From NCBI GenBank assembly GCA_002716645.1, contig PBBR01000030.1, positions 1 to 42,285 of the forward strand: DNA of 42,285 bases, read 5' to 3'. This DNA is from Chloroflexota bacterium (lineage in GTDB: Bacteria; Chloroflexota; Dehalococcoidia; UBA3495). The translations under genes were made by a program, and so were the position numbers. Below, one piece after another: positions 24,967 to 33,820 of this stretch. The notes beneath the pieces are model-generated. The model made no database searches and was not told the origin of the DNA. It saw nothing but the letters and a program-made list of their open reading frames with translations. Each line of letters starts with the position of its first letter. Positions within the stretch are counted from its first letter, which is position 1.

Positions 24967-25218
24967 TTAGATCGGAACAGAAACCTCTACATCTTTTCTA
25001 TCGAAAATCTCAGCCCACAAATCTCTCTTCACCAGCCTGCTATCGTATACTTGTTGATCAATCAACTCCATAGCCCCCGTGAAGCTCCCAACTCTTGCTA
25101 TTTCGGACCTAACAGGTCTTTCACCATATATCGTGTACGAAATTGCTTTTATTTCTTCGTGAATAACATATCCGCGATAAAATATATTCGTGCCTCGCAT
25201 CAATCCGTGGAACATCAT
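24967..25218 (-). CDS. Small protein of unknown function
   Basis: I do not recognise this 83-residue protein (MMFHGLMRGTNIFYRGYVIH, then a charged middle and a short C-terminal tail ending SVPI). I set the start at the ATG pair 25215-25218 because GGAGG lies just upstream; the frame extends 11 residues further without a ribosome site. It is rich in aromatic and charged residues, has no signal peptide or membrane span, and could be a single mixed alpha/beta domain. It lies 114 bases after hisS on the same strand and ends 5 bases before the 32-bp inverted repeat. A TTGATA-like box with a TATTTT -10 lies roughly 55-80 bases upstream. Confidence 0.65.
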   Translation of the reverse strand: MMFHGLMRGTNIFYRGYVIHEEIKAISYTIYGERPVRSEIARVGSFTGAMELIDQQVYDSRLVKRDLWAEIFDRKDVEVSVPI

Positions 25219-25332
25219 AATACCTCCGATATAACATGAATAAAAAACCAAAAAAATACTACTAGCACATATGTTCTATCAAGTTAGTATGAATATCAAC
25301 AGGCATCTGTCAGTAATTGCACGGTTAATGAT

Positions 25333-26586
25333 CTAGCTGAAAGATAGATTATTAAGAAATTCATCCAGAGGCCTAGTTTCCTGAGTTGAATCAGACATGT
25401 TGCGAACCACTACCTCGCCTCTCAAAATTTCGTCATCTCCAATGATAATTGCCTTAGGTATACCTAAGGCATTAGCTTGCCTCATTTGGCCTCTTAGCGC
25501 CCTTCCTCCATTTCCTAATATTGCACCTACTCCTGCATTTCGGATTTGTGAAGCCAATCTAGCAGCGTTTGGCCGCGCGTCATCTCCAACATTAATCACC
25601 AAATATTCTGGAGTAGGATCATCTGGTACAACTATATCGCTCTTTTTTAAATTCAGGGTAAGCCTTTCTATTCCAGATCCGAATCCGATACCCGGAGTAG
25701 AACGACCTCCAAGTTGCTCCATTAACCCGTCATATCTACCACCCCCACAAATTGTGGACTGACCACCGACATCAGATGGCTGTATTTCAAACACCGTACG
25801 AGTGTAATAATCCAATCCCCTGACTAATCTATGATCAATAGAAAATGGTATTTCATTAGTGGACAGAAAATTAAGTAGTTTGTCCCAATGATTCTGACAC
25901 TCAGCGCACAGGTGATCTACTGATCGTGGAGCTGCGTCGCCAAGCTTATGACAAACATCAACCTTGCAGTCTAATAACCGTAACGGATTCCTGTTCATTC
26001 TACTTTGGCAATCCTCACACAGGTCTTTATCATATTTGGAGAAATAGTCTCGCAATTTGTTTATATATACTGGTCTGCACTCTGTATCTCCAATATTGTT
26101 AATTAACAAGTTTATATCTACCAGACCGAGAGATTTCATCAAGCGCCAAGCTATCTCTATAACTTCGGCGTCTACTGAAGGATCAGAGTCTCCAATTACC
26201 TCTAAACCGAATTGATGGTGCTGCCTAAATCGGCCGGCTTGGGGTCGCTCATACCTAAACACAGGGCAAAAATAATACATCCTTACCGGTTGTGGAAGAT
26301 TATGCATACCATGTTCTAAATATGCTCTACAGACAGGGGCAGTGCCTTCTGGTCGAAGAGTAATGTTATCCCCGCCTCTGTCTTCAAATGTATACATTTC
26401 CTTCTCGACAATATCTGTTCCCTCGCCAACTGAACGTATAAATAGACCTGAGTCTTCGAATACTGGACTGTCAATCCTGCCAAATCCATATACTGATACC
26501 AATTCAACCGCTTTACTTTGAATATACCGCCAATATTTCTGTTCTTCCGGTAGAAGATCTGTAGTACCACGTGGAGCTTGAAACAA
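25333..26586 (-). CDS. hisS: Histidyl-tRNA synthetase
   Basis: A class II synthetase of about 417 residues that charges tRNA-His. Motif 1 surrounds GTTDLLPEEQKYW, motif 2 is FRYERPQAGRFRQHHQFGLEVIG, the His-A loop is LVRGLDYYTRTVFE, and motif 3 is GFGSGIERL. A C-terminal anticodon-binding domain (YLVINVGDDARPNAARLA onward) completes it. The frame also opens at a GTG ending at 26595, but that codon overlaps the AGGGG ribosome site. The TTG at 26586, 8 bases after AGGGG, gives the conventional opening FQAPRGTTD, so I prefer it. It lies 20 bases after the CoA-transferase gene and is probably on the same transcript. Confidence 0.96.
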   Translation of the reverse strand: MFQAPRGTTDLLPEEQKYWRYIQSKAVELVSVYGFGRIDSPVFEDSGLFIRSVGEGTDIVEKEMYTFEDRGGDNITLRPEGTAPVCRAYLEHGMHNLPQPVRMYYFCPVFRYERPQAGRFRQHHQFGLEVIGDSDPSVDAEVIEIAWRLMKSLGLVDINLLINNIGDTECRPVYINKLRDYFSKYDKDLCEDCQSRMNRNPLRLLDCKVDVCHKLGDAAPRSVDHLCAECQNHWDKLLNFLSTNEIPFSIDHRLVRGLDYYTRTVFEIQPSDVGGQSTICGGGRYDGLMEQLGGRSTPGIGFGSGIERLTLNLKKSDIVVPDDPTPEYLVINVGDDARPNAARLASQIRNAGVGAILGNGGRALRGQMRQANALGIPKAIIIGDDEILRGEVVVRNMSDSTQETRPLDEFLNNLSFS

Positions 26587-26606
26587 TGTATACACCCCTT
26601 TTAGTG

Positions 26607-27839
26607 TTAAATCTTTCCTTCTGACTCTAGAGCAGCCAATTCAGTTTCTGATAAACCACCAATAGAGGATAATATCTCCCTGTTATGTTGACCCAGTTTA
26701 GGCGGCGCCCCAGTAGGAGAATTTACGCACCCAGTTAGCTGTATCGGCGTGTTTATAGTCCTAAAATTACCTCCAGAGCCATCACCACTATCTAAAAACA
26801 TGTTCCGCTGCTCTAGGTGGGGACACCTATCTATGTCGCCGGCATCTTGTACTATTCCCATCGAAAACCCACAGGCCAACAATTGCTTGTTTACTTCTTG
26901 CTTAGGGAGTAGTTTCGACCATTGTTCAATGGCAGGAACCACATTATTGAAATAGAACTCACCAGTGACTCCTTTACCTAAGTATCGAGTATCTGAAATT
27001 AGTTCTTCGCGACCGATCATAGACCACAAAGCCTCCCACTTGCCTTCCCCACCACTACCGGCTAATACAACAAATCCATCGCTTGCCTCTAGAGCTAATT
27101 GGGCGGTAAACATATTTTCTCTAGCCCTGCCGCTAATTTCTTTAGTTGCTTGAAAATGAGGCATACTGCTCGTCATGTGAGAAACCATGCAGTCATACAT
27201 GGACATATCAACATGCTGTCCTAATCCAGTTTTTCTGCGAGATTCAAGAGCAAACATAACTCCTAAGGCAGTCCATACCCCTGGAACTGAATCTCCAATA
27301 TTGTCCCCTACCATTTGAGGTGGACCATCAGGAGAACCTGTTATTTGCATCCAGCCTCCCATACCTTGAACGCACGGATTGTTCGCAGCCCACTCAGAAT
27401 ATGGTCCACGAAGACCTTCTCCGTCACCATATCCAGTTATGCTCGCATATATCAGACCTGGATTGAGTTCTCTAAGGTAATCATATCCCAAGCCTAGTCG
27501 CCTAAAAGCACCCGGCCCCCAATTATCCAGCAGGACATCGGAAACTTTTACCATTTCCTCAAATGCACGCCTGCAGGTCTCATCCCTTAGATCCATGGTT
27601 ACACTTTTTTTATTACGATTAACCCCCAGAAATCTGGCACTTACATCTTCTCCATCAGGATTTTGTATGAATGGGTGGTTATGCCTAGACCTATCTCCAC
27701 TGCCTGGACGCTCTATTTTTATTACTTCGGCACCCATATCTGCCAGTATCATGGCACAGAATGGTCCTGCGATAATGTGGGTGGCATCTAATATCCTGAT
27801 ACCTTCCATTGGTAATTGTTGATTGCCATTAGTCGTCAT
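26607..27839 (-). CDS. CaiB/BaiF family III CoA-transferase
   Basis: A 410-residue family III CoA-transferase, which transfers CoA between acids through an aspartyl-CoA intermediate. The opening LPMEGIRILDATHIIAGPFCAMILADMGAEVIKIE and the SVTMDLRD block are diagnostic. The conserved aspartate expected to carry CoA is in GLGQHVDMSMYD. The C-terminus PPKLGQHNREIL matches the fragment at the left edge of this window. The substrate is unknown. Family members include formyl-, carnitine-, succinyl- and racemase-type enzymes; the absence of adjacent acyl-CoA genes leaves the reaction open. It is upstream of hisS on the minus strand. Confidence 0.93.
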   Translation of the reverse strand: MTTNGNQQLPMEGIRILDATHIIAGPFCAMILADMGAEVIKIERPGSGDRSRHNHPFIQNPDGEDVSARFLGVNRNKKSVTMDLRDETCRRAFEEMVKVSDVLLDNWGPGAFRRLGLGYDYLRELNPGLIYASITGYGDGEGLRGPYSEWAANNPCVQGMGGWMQITGSPDGPPQMVGDNIGDSVPGVWTALGVMFALESRRKTGLGQHVDMSMYDCMVSHMTSSMPHFQATKEISGRARENMFTAQLALEASDGFVVLAGSGGEGKWEALWSMIGREELISDTRYLGKGVTGEFYFNNVVPAIEQWSKLLPKQEVNKQLLACGFSMGIVQDAGDIDRCPHLEQRNMFLDSGDGSGGNFRTINTPIQLTGCVNSPTGAPPKLGQHNREILSSIGGLSETELAALESEGKI

Positions 27840-27995
27840 TGAACCTCCTGATTCCTATTACGAGTGTATTACCACCTGTAGTTGATCTACTATAAATCAC
27901 ATCAGTCTCACTGAAAACCCACAGCTATCCCACAAACTGTCCTAGATAAAAGTTGAATACCCCGCGTAATATTGCTTGATACTAACAAAATCATC

Positions 27996-28024
27996 TTGAC
28001 AGTACTGAGTAATAATCTTACACT
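27996..28024 (+). promoter_or_regulatory. Promoter of tRNA-Asp (TTGACA-17-TACACT)
   Basis: A perfect TTGACA at 27996-28001, a 17-base spacer and TACACT at 28019-28024. The expected transcript start near 28031 is about 17 bases before the mature tRNA. Confidence 0.8.
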
Positions 28025-28047
28025 CAATGCTCATCAATACCCTACGC

Positions 28048-28123
28048 GGCCCGGTGGTGTAGCGGTTAACATACGGCCCTGTCAAGGCTGAGATCGGCGG
28101 TTCGAATCCGCTCCGGGTCGCCA
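28048..28123 (+). tRNA. tRNA-Asp (anticodon GTC)
   Basis: All arms fold. The 7-bp acceptor is GGCCCGG with CCGGGTC (one G-T pair). The D stem is GTGT with ACAT, the anticodon stem is CGGCC with GGCTG around loop CTGTCAA, and the T arm is GGCGG-TTCGAAT-CCGCT. The discriminator is G28120 and CCA is encoded at 28121-28123. The anticodon GTC at 28081-28083 reads aspartate codons. It has its own promoter and converges on the monooxygenase gene that ends at 28129. Confidence 0.97.
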
Positions 28124-28128
28124 CTTAT

Positions 28129-29466
28129 TCACAATATCCCAAGATTGTCTCTTAAAGTACTTCCCCGATAATCATCTTGGAATACACCTCGCTCCTGTAA
28201 CTCAGGAACAACCCTGAAGCAGAAATCCTCATATGCACCAGGCATATGAGTTGCTGCAATCACAAATCCATCGCAGGCGCCGTTTTGAAACCAGTCTTGC
28301 ATATTATCGGCCACCGTTGAGGGAGACCCAACGAATGTGGGAAGTTCATCCAGTGTTCCGCGTCCGCTATAAGTAATGAAGTCCTGAACGGTAGGATTAT
28401 TTGTCCCACTTAATCCTACCACTCGATCTAAAAATCCTCTTAACCCTGATATAGATTCAAGATCCGAATCAGATAACGGTTCATTGATAGAATGCTGTGA
28501 AAAATCGTAATTAAACACTTCCGATAAAAGTGTCAGAGAATCAACGGTCTTGGCCAATTTCTTAATTTCTTGGGATTTAGCAAAAGCGCCTTCATCAGTG
28601 TCGTCCACAACCACGTATATGGCAGGAGCAACTAGAACCTTCTGGGGATCCCTACCATATGAAAATATTTTCTCTTTAATATCAGTATAAAACTTTTTGT
28701 TTGCCTCTAGACTGGGGAAAATCACAAATATCAACTCTGCCCATTTAGCAGCAAATTCTCTTCCTCGAGGGCTTTGTCCTGCCTGAATGATTACCGGTTT
28801 CCCCTGCGGACAGTGTGGTACAGTAAGCGGACCTCTGGATTTAAACCAGATCCCATCATAATCAATGGACTTGACCTTAGCCCCATCTGCAAACTGACCG
28901 CTGCCACTGTCCACAATCAAAGCGTCACTTTCCCATGAGTCCCACAGGGCAGTAGCTATTTCCATGAATTCTTCGGCTTGATCATATCGAACATCGTGGT
29001 CCGAATGTTCTAGTAGTCCAAAATTTTGGGCCTCGGCATCATTTAAAGAGGTAACTACATTCAGTGCGCTCCTGCCGCCAGTCATATGGTCTACAGTAGC
29101 AAATAGCCTAGCCACGTGATATGGGTGATGATATGTGGTTGAATAAGTGCCACCTATACCAAGATTGGATGTTGCTAGTCCCATTGCAGTCATAACCGGT
29201 ACTAGATCCAGTTTCACTGATCTAATACCGTGATTTACAGAATCTAGAAAAGAATTTCCATATTGCGATGGCATAGCTAAACGATCATCTATGAATGCTA
29301 AGTGGAACTTACTTGATTCTAATGTCCTAGCTATTGACTGGTAATATTCTGGTGATAAAAAACCATGATCTGTCTCTGGATGCCTCCAAGACCCCGCGTA
29401 ATTCGAGCAATTGGAAGCCTGTATGAACCCCGCCAGTATCATTTTCCGCGAATGCGAGTCACTCAC
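28129..29466 (-). CDS. Flavin-dependent monooxygenase, NtaA/SnaA/DszA type (luciferase-like)
   Basis: A 445-residue luciferase-like TIM-barrel monooxygenase using reduced FMN from a separate reductase. The opening ILAGFIQASNCSNYAGSWRHP, the motif SKFHLAFIDDRLA, the block HPYHVARLFATVDHMTGGRSALNVVTS, and the substrate-loop PVIIQAGQSPRGREFAAKWAE match the NtaA/SnaA/DszA group. That group attacks nitrilotriacetate, pristinamycin, dibenzothiophene sulfone and other recalcitrant compounds. Expansion of this family is a reported hallmark of SAR202. The start is GTG with AGGA 7 bases upstream. It lies 34 bases after an FAD oxidase gene on the same strand, forming a two-gene catabolic unit. Confidence 0.92.
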   Translation of the reverse strand: MSDSHSRKMILAGFIQASNCSNYAGSWRHPETDHGFLSPEYYQSIARTLESSKFHLAFIDDRLAMPSQYGNSFLDSVNHGIRSVKLDLVPVMTAMGLATSNLGIGGTYSTTYHHPYHVARLFATVDHMTGGRSALNVVTSLNDAEAQNFGLLEHSDHDVRYDQAEEFMEIATALWDSWESDALIVDSGSGQFADGAKVKSIDYDGIWFKSRGPLTVPHCPQGKPVIIQAGQSPRGREFAAKWAELIFVIFPSLEANKKFYTDIKEKIFSYGRDPQKVLVAPAIYVVVDDTDEGAFAKSQEIKKLAKTVDSLTLLSEVFNYDFSQHSINEPLSDSDLESISGLRGFLDRVVGLSGTNNPTVQDFITYSGRGTLDELPTFVGSPSTVADNMQDWFQNGACDGFVIAATHMPGAYEDFCFRVVPELQERGVFQDDYRGSTLRDNLGIL

Positions 29467-29500
29467 GACTATATCCTAATACCAAATGATCTGAAAATAC

Positions 29501-30694
29501 TTACTCATCAACGAGCTTACTAGCACTATAAAATGATGAGAGATCCGACTCAGAAAACCTGTCCGGAAGAAACAAATCTACGTCGCTAATGCAATGGCAT
29601 TTTCCGTCTAGATACCATTCTGAAATCATCCGACCAGTTATAGGACCTAAATGTATTCCTTTGGTAGTATGGCCGGTAGCTATTAAAACACCGTCCCAGC
29701 CTGGTACAGGTCCTATAATCGGCTTTGTATCAGGACTTAGTGGCCTAGAACCGGCTAACTGTTCCACTAGCTCCGCATCTTCTAAACCTGGAAATACATC
29801 AATAGCTCGCTGTAATAACTCTAGCCTAGCCGATTGCGAAGGTTTTCTATCAAATTCTTCACCACCAAATAATTCTCGTTCATCATAATCACGCCCACCG
29901 GTGCTTCCAACACTTAACAAACCGTCCATTCTGCTGATCATATGCCCCCTTTTCGGCGAGCTTATAAGCACTTCCAAGGGGTCCCCCTCAAACCGCAGCT
30001 GCAATCTCTCACCTTTCATAGGGATCACAGGTATTGGAAAATCCAAGAATGAACTAAAATTTCTACTCCACGTGCCGGCTGCAATGATTACGGTATCGGC
30101 ATAAACATCTCCAGAGATAGTACTCACACCTGTAATCCGTTTCCCGTCAGAGATAAGTCCAACAACCTCTCGTTGAACAAGACTTGCTCCAAGTGATTCC
30201 GCTCCCTGCCCTAAGGCAAGGTTTAGTCGATAACTATCTAGTTGAATTGATTCATTCTCATACACACCGCCAATCACGGACTGGCTTAGTCGTGGTTCGA
30301 TTTTCCTAACTTCGTCACCATCGATCCAGTGCATGTTAATTTTTTCTTCCTGCCAAACCATCATTTCTTGTATTAGATTAGCTTCATCATCTGATAAAGC
30401 CAATCTAAGCGAAGGTCGCCTCTGAAATAACAAGTCTATACCAGTCAATTGTTCCAAATCTTCGGCTAGATGGTCGAATTCGTTATAGCTAGCAATACCC
30501 ATCTCAAAAGAGGGCCCCGGCGAGAATTCCGCTCCCAACAAGCTCAAGAATCCTGTAGCGTGGGCCGAAGCTCCACTGCCCATAGCTTCCTTCTCTAAAA
30601 GCATAACCTGTACGCCGCGCTTAGCCAGATAATACCCCACAGAACATCCAACTACGCCTGCACCTATAACAATGACATCGGGGTTAGATTGCAA
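29501..30694 (-). CDS. FAD-dependent amine/D-amino-acid oxidase-like oxidoreductase (DAO family)
   Basis: A 397-residue DAO-family flavoprotein. The FAD-binding GAGVVGCSVGYYLAKRG starts at residue 12, with LLEKE following. The closing GHTTKGIHLGPITGRM is the typical FAD-contacting end. Relatives include sarcosine oxidase, glycine oxidase, D-amino-acid dehydrogenase and dimethylglycine oxidase. The substrate is probably a secondary amine or amino acid. The start is TTG with GGAG 8 bases upstream. Its downstream partner is the NtaA-type monooxygenase, so the pair may process an N-substituted compound whose C-N bond is cleaved. Divergent from the second monooxygenase at 30905. Confidence 0.9.
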   Translation of the reverse strand: MQSNPDVIVIGAGVVGCSVGYYLAKRGVQVMLLEKEAMGSGASAHATGFLSLLGAEFSPGPSFEMGIASYNEFDHLAEDLEQLTGIDLLFQRRPSLRLALSDDEANLIQEMMVWQEEKINMHWIDGDEVRKIEPRLSQSVIGGVYENESIQLDSYRLNLALGQGAESLGASLVQREVVGLISDGKRITGVSTISGDVYADTVIIAAGTWSRNFSSFLDFPIPVIPMKGERLQLRFEGDPLEVLISSPKRGHMISRMDGLLSVGSTGGRDYDERELFGGEEFDRKPSQSARLELLQRAIDVFPGLEDAELVEQLAGSRPLSPDTKPIIGPVPGWDGVLIATGHTTKGIHLGPITGRMISEWYLDGKCHCISDVDLFLPDRFSESDLSSFYSASKLVDE

Positions 30695-30824
30695 TACAAA
30701 ATCTCCAGATATAAACTTTCCGAATTATCTGCAAGTGAACAATTCATGTCAATCAGTTGCGATAAATGGTTCCACGACACAAATATCTCGGTCCCACCAT
30801 TAGAACCACATCAAGAATAATACG

Positions 30825-30854
30825 TTGACACGGGCTCAGCTATCAAACTACACT
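30825..30854 (+). promoter_or_regulatory. Promoter of the second luciferase-like gene (TTGACA-18-TACACT)
   Basis: A perfect TTGACA at 30825-30830, an 18-base spacer and TACACT at 30849-30854, followed 50 bases later by the ATG at 30905 with AAGGAAGG upstream. Confidence 0.7.
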
Positions 30855-30904
30855 CCGAACTAACCACGTTTTGAATAAATCAGACTTGCAAAGGAAGGTT
30901 ACAT

Positions 30905-31987
30905 ATGAAGTTTGGAATGTTCATGATGCCCCTTCACCCGCCGCACAGAGGGTTCTCAGAATCGTACGAACGAGACCTAGAGCTTATAACACTAGCAGAC
31001 CAGCTAGGCGTCCATGAAGCATGGATCGGAGAACATATTACGGAAATGTGGGAAAATGCACCCGTACCTGAACTTATGATAGCCCAAGCTCTTTGCAAAA
31101 CAGAAAACATAATTCTAGGTACCGGAGTAACCATGTTACCCCTTCATCATCCAGTTGACACAGCACACAGGATAGCCATGCTCGACCATCTTGCCAAAGG
31201 TAGATTCAATTGGGGCATAGGCTTAAGATCACTAGCCACAGATTTGAATTTATATGGTATCGAATATAACAACATGAACGAAGTTCGTGACAGAAGTAAA
31301 GAAGCACTAGACATCATACTTGGAATGTGGGCATGTGAAGACGGCAAATTCGGTTACGAAGGAGAATACTACCAAGTTCATGCACCCGATATCGATCCTA
31401 TATTGGAGCGTCGCTTATATTATAAGCCCTACCAATTACCGCACCCCCCAATCGGAGTAGCCGCCAGTAGCATGAGATCCGAAACAGCTCGTATGGCTGG
31501 AGAACGCGGATGGATACCAATGAGCACAGGTTTATTAGGAACAGACCTTGCAGACCATTGGACAATGGTCGAAGACGGCGCTTCCCTCAGCGGATTAGTT
31601 CCCAGTAGGAGCGATTGGAGAATATCGAAAGAGATATACGTAGGAGAATCGTCAGAATCCGCCAGAGACGAGGCCCGTATAGTCCTCGGAGAACCATTTA
31701 CACAGCACAGGTGGATAAATCAAAAGGCACAGGGCACACTAGCACGATACAAATCTGATCCATCTATGCCAGATGAATCAGTAGACGTCGACTACATGCT
31801 AGACAACGTATGGATTGTTGGGGATCCCCAGGAATGTGCCGACAAGATAAGACATCTGTACAAAGAAGTAGGCGGATTTGGATGCCTACTATTTATTACT
31901 CAAGACCCTGATAACCATTCCCTGATGCAAAACTCTACGAGGCTACTAATGGAAGAGGTAGCGCCACTAATCAGAGATCTTACTTAA
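30905..31987 (+). CDS. Luciferase-like (LLM class) flavin-dependent oxidoreductase
   Basis: A 360-residue bacterial-luciferase-fold monooxygenase. The opening MKFGMFMMPLHPPHRGFSES, the block GVHEAWIGEHITEMW, the LGTGVTMLPLHHPVDTAHRIAMLDHLAKGRFNWGIG segment and the C-terminal VGDPQECADKIRHLYKEVGGFG all match the limonene-monooxygenase/alkanal-monooxygenase branch. It would need an external flavin reductase. It is distinct from the NtaA-type protein encoded at 28129-29466. A carboxymuconolactone-decarboxylase-like gene follows 13 bases later, so both are co-expressed from the promoter at 30825-30854 and probably act in one degradation route. Confidence 0.92.
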   Translation: MKFGMFMMPLHPPHRGFSESYERDLELITLADQLGVHEAWIGEHITEMWENAPVPELMIAQALCKTENIILGTGVTMLPLHHPVDTAHRIAMLDHLAKGRFNWGIGLRSLATDLNLYGIEYNNMNEVRDRSKEALDIILGMWACEDGKFGYEGEYYQVHAPDIDPILERRLYYKPYQLPHPPIGVAASSMRSETARMAGERGWIPMSTGLLGTDLADHWTMVEDGASLSGLVPSRSDWRISKEIYVGESSESARDEARIVLGEPFTQHRWINQKAQGTLARYKSDPSMPDESVDVDYMLDNVWIVGDPQECADKIRHLYKEVGGFGCLLFITQDPDNHSLMQNSTRLLMEEVAPLIRDLT

Positions 31988-32000
31988 AAGGAAGTAAAAT

Positions 32001-32561
32001 ATGGCACGATTAAAAGCAGCAACCAGAACGTCAATCCCATCAGATCAAACCGACGCCTTCGACCAGATAGTCCAAGAGAGGGGCAGCATACCTGAACTGG
32101 GTCCAATAGGCGCTATGATTCATGTTCCAGAACTTACGCAGCGAGGAGAAGTGCTCAGAGAATATCTTAGAGGTGATTTGACTTCACTTCCGGCGCAAAC
32201 CCGGGAACTAGCCATGATACTAACAGCACGCGAGATGGACTGCCAATATATTTGGCACGCCCACGCTGGGTTTGCTAGAGAATCGGGCCTTTCAGATGAA
32301 TTGGTAAACAACCTCAGAGACAAAAAAGATTTGCCAACATTGTCCACAGACGAAGACGCGGTTATCAATTACGGACGTGAATTCTTCCGTACACATAAAG
32401 TTACCCAGAAAAGCTTTGACGCGGCTCTTGCATGCTTCGGGGTTAGAGGATTAGTCGAACTCACCAACTTAATGGGATATTACGCAGCTCTAGCATTTAA
32501 TGTTAATGCTTTCGAAATGGAAATACCTGGAGATAGCCCAGAAATACCGCTCCCAGTTTAG
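32001..32561 (+). CDS. Carboxymuconolactone decarboxylase / AhpD-family protein
   Basis: A 186-residue all-helical protein of the CMD/AhpD fold. The core motif AREMDCQYIWHAHAGFARESGLSDELV carries a single cysteine and the conserved histidines, not the CxxC pair of AhpD, so a peroxidase role is less likely than a decarboxylase or hydratase-like role. The related segment LACFGVRGLVELTNLMGYYAALAFNVNAF is typical. It is co-transcribed with the luciferase-like gene 13 bases upstream. GGAAG precedes the ATG. It ends 23 bases before a 21-bp stem-loop. Confidence 0.9.
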   Translation: MARLKAATRTSIPSDQTDAFDQIVQERGSIPELGPIGAMIHVPELTQRGEVLREYLRGDLTSLPAQTRELAMILTAREMDCQYIWHAHAGFARESGLSDELVNNLRDKKDLPTLSTDEDAVINYGREFFRTHKVTQKSFDAALACFGVRGLVELTNLMGYYAALAFNVNAFEMEIPGDSPEIPLPV

Positions 32562-32584
32562 GCACATATTTGCACAATTGGGCA

Positions 32585-32628
32585 ATAGATAAGAGCGGGA
32601 TTGTTAAAACAGTCCCGCTCTTATCTAT
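32585..32628. terminator. Bidirectional stem-loop between CMD-like and DUF1501 genes
   Basis: A 21-bp stem (atagataagagcgggattgtt with its complement, one G-T wobble) and a 2-base AA centre. It lies between two converging genes. A short CATTTTGC follows on the plus strand. GC-rich core and position support termination from both sides. Confidence 0.7.
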
Positions 32629-32653
32629 CATTTTGCAATCTTACAGATTTACT

Positions 32654-33781
32654 TTATACAAACCCGAGTTGCTCGAAATTCCCACCTACAACAGACTGAG
32701 CATCCAGCCCTAACCATTTTTCGACCATGGTGCCGTAGACACCTCGATAATCGAAATTAAAATGCAAATCACCTTCCAAAAGATCTTCGGCTTTCAAAGA
32801 AGGATATTCACTGTATAGACCTCCCTTAACGGGATCGCCTATCGCCAATGCCATTCCACCTGAGCCGTGATCTGTACCAGAACCATTATCCTTCACACGC
32901 CTACCAAACTCCGTAAACACAAACATCAGAACATTATCAGCTGTATCATGCTCACGTAAATCAGCATAGAAATCAGAGATACCCTGAGACAACTCAGTCC
33001 ATAGTTTGGGGTGAGCTGGACCTTGATTAGCATGAGTATCGTATCCGCCATGCTGAGTGTAGAAGATTCTAGTACCTAGATCAGCCGTAAGAACCTTAGC
33101 GATGCCTTGCAAGTTCTTACCTATACTAGTTTCCGCGTATTCTACAGTAGATTCATATTTGTCAGGAGCAGTCTTCAATATATCCGCACCCTTAAGTGCG
33201 TCTAGACCTGTCTGACCCAAATAATCCATTACCGGACCACCACCGATTGTTGGAGCATACATGCGTGAGAATACATCCAAAGCTTCACTTCTTTCAGGTT
33301 CACCCGTAATGCCTGTTAAGACTCCGTAAGTTTCCAGAACTGCTACTGAAGCCACAGGCACTCCTGAAAGTGCTAATGCTCTTGGCAATCCTCTACCAAA
33401 GTTAACTCCCGTGAGTACGTTTTCACTCTTAGGGTCTATGTCACGAATTACTCGTCCGAGCCATCCCTCGTTGCCAACCTTATCAGGCTCACAAGTGTGC
33501 CATATATCCATAGACCTGAAATGCGACCTGTTAGGAGTCGGGTAGCCAACACCATTTATAATCGCTACTTTCCCGTCGTCATAAAGGTCTTTAATTGCCG
33601 ATGCTGCAGGATGCAGGCCAACGTAATCATTGATTGGCAAAACCTCGGCTTGAGGTATTCCGACGTTAGTACGATTGTCATAATATAGAGGATCGCCATA
33701 CGGTATAAGCGTATTGAGATAATCGTTACCACCGGTTAACTGAATCACTACCAATATCGGATCTTTCTTAGTACTAGTCAT
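32654..33781 (-). CDS. DUF1501 family protein (sulfatase-like fold)
   Basis: A 375-residue DUF1501 protein, a family related to the alkaline-phosphatase/sulfatase fold. The opening ILVVIQLTGGNDYLNTLIPYGD holds the conserved GGxD, the middle shows GLHPAASAIKDLYDDGKVAIINGVGYP, and the later blocks FYTQHGGYDTHANQ and FVFTEFGRRVKDNGSGTDHGSGG contain likely metal-binding His and Asp residues. Most relatives carry a twin-arginine signal before this domain; here the domain starts at residue 8 and no signal is present. It is the last gene of a three-gene operon with NHL-repeat and DUF1800 genes, the usual partner family of DUF1501. Function is unknown. Confidence 0.9.
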   Translation of the reverse strand: MTSTKKDPILVVIQLTGGNDYLNTLIPYGDPLYYDNRTNVGIPQAEVLPINDYVGLHPAASAIKDLYDDGKVAIINGVGYPTPNRSHFRSMDIWHTCEPDKVGNEGWLGRVIRDIDPKSENVLTGVNFGRGLPRALALSGVPVASVAVLETYGVLTGITGEPERSEALDVFSRMYAPTIGGGPVMDYLGQTGLDALKGADILKTAPDKYESTVEYAETSIGKNLQGIAKVLTADLGTRIFYTQHGGYDTHANQGPAHPKLWTELSQGISDFYADLREHDTADNVLMFVFTEFGRRVKDNGSGTDHGSGGMALAIGDPVKGGLYSEYPSLKAEDLLEGDLHFNFDYRGVYGTMVEKWLGLDAQSVVGGNFEQLGFV

Positions 33782-33820
33782 CGTTTTTTAATCTCCTTAA
33801 AGGTATTGATACCCCGATTA

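Noticed and set aside
25397..25762. A 121-codon plus-strand frame inside hisS
   Set aside because: hisS motifs on the minus strand account for this region.
27942..28124. A 60-residue minus-strand frame (MATRSGFEPPISALTG)
   Set aside because: It is the reverse complement of tRNA-Asp, a well-known false protein.
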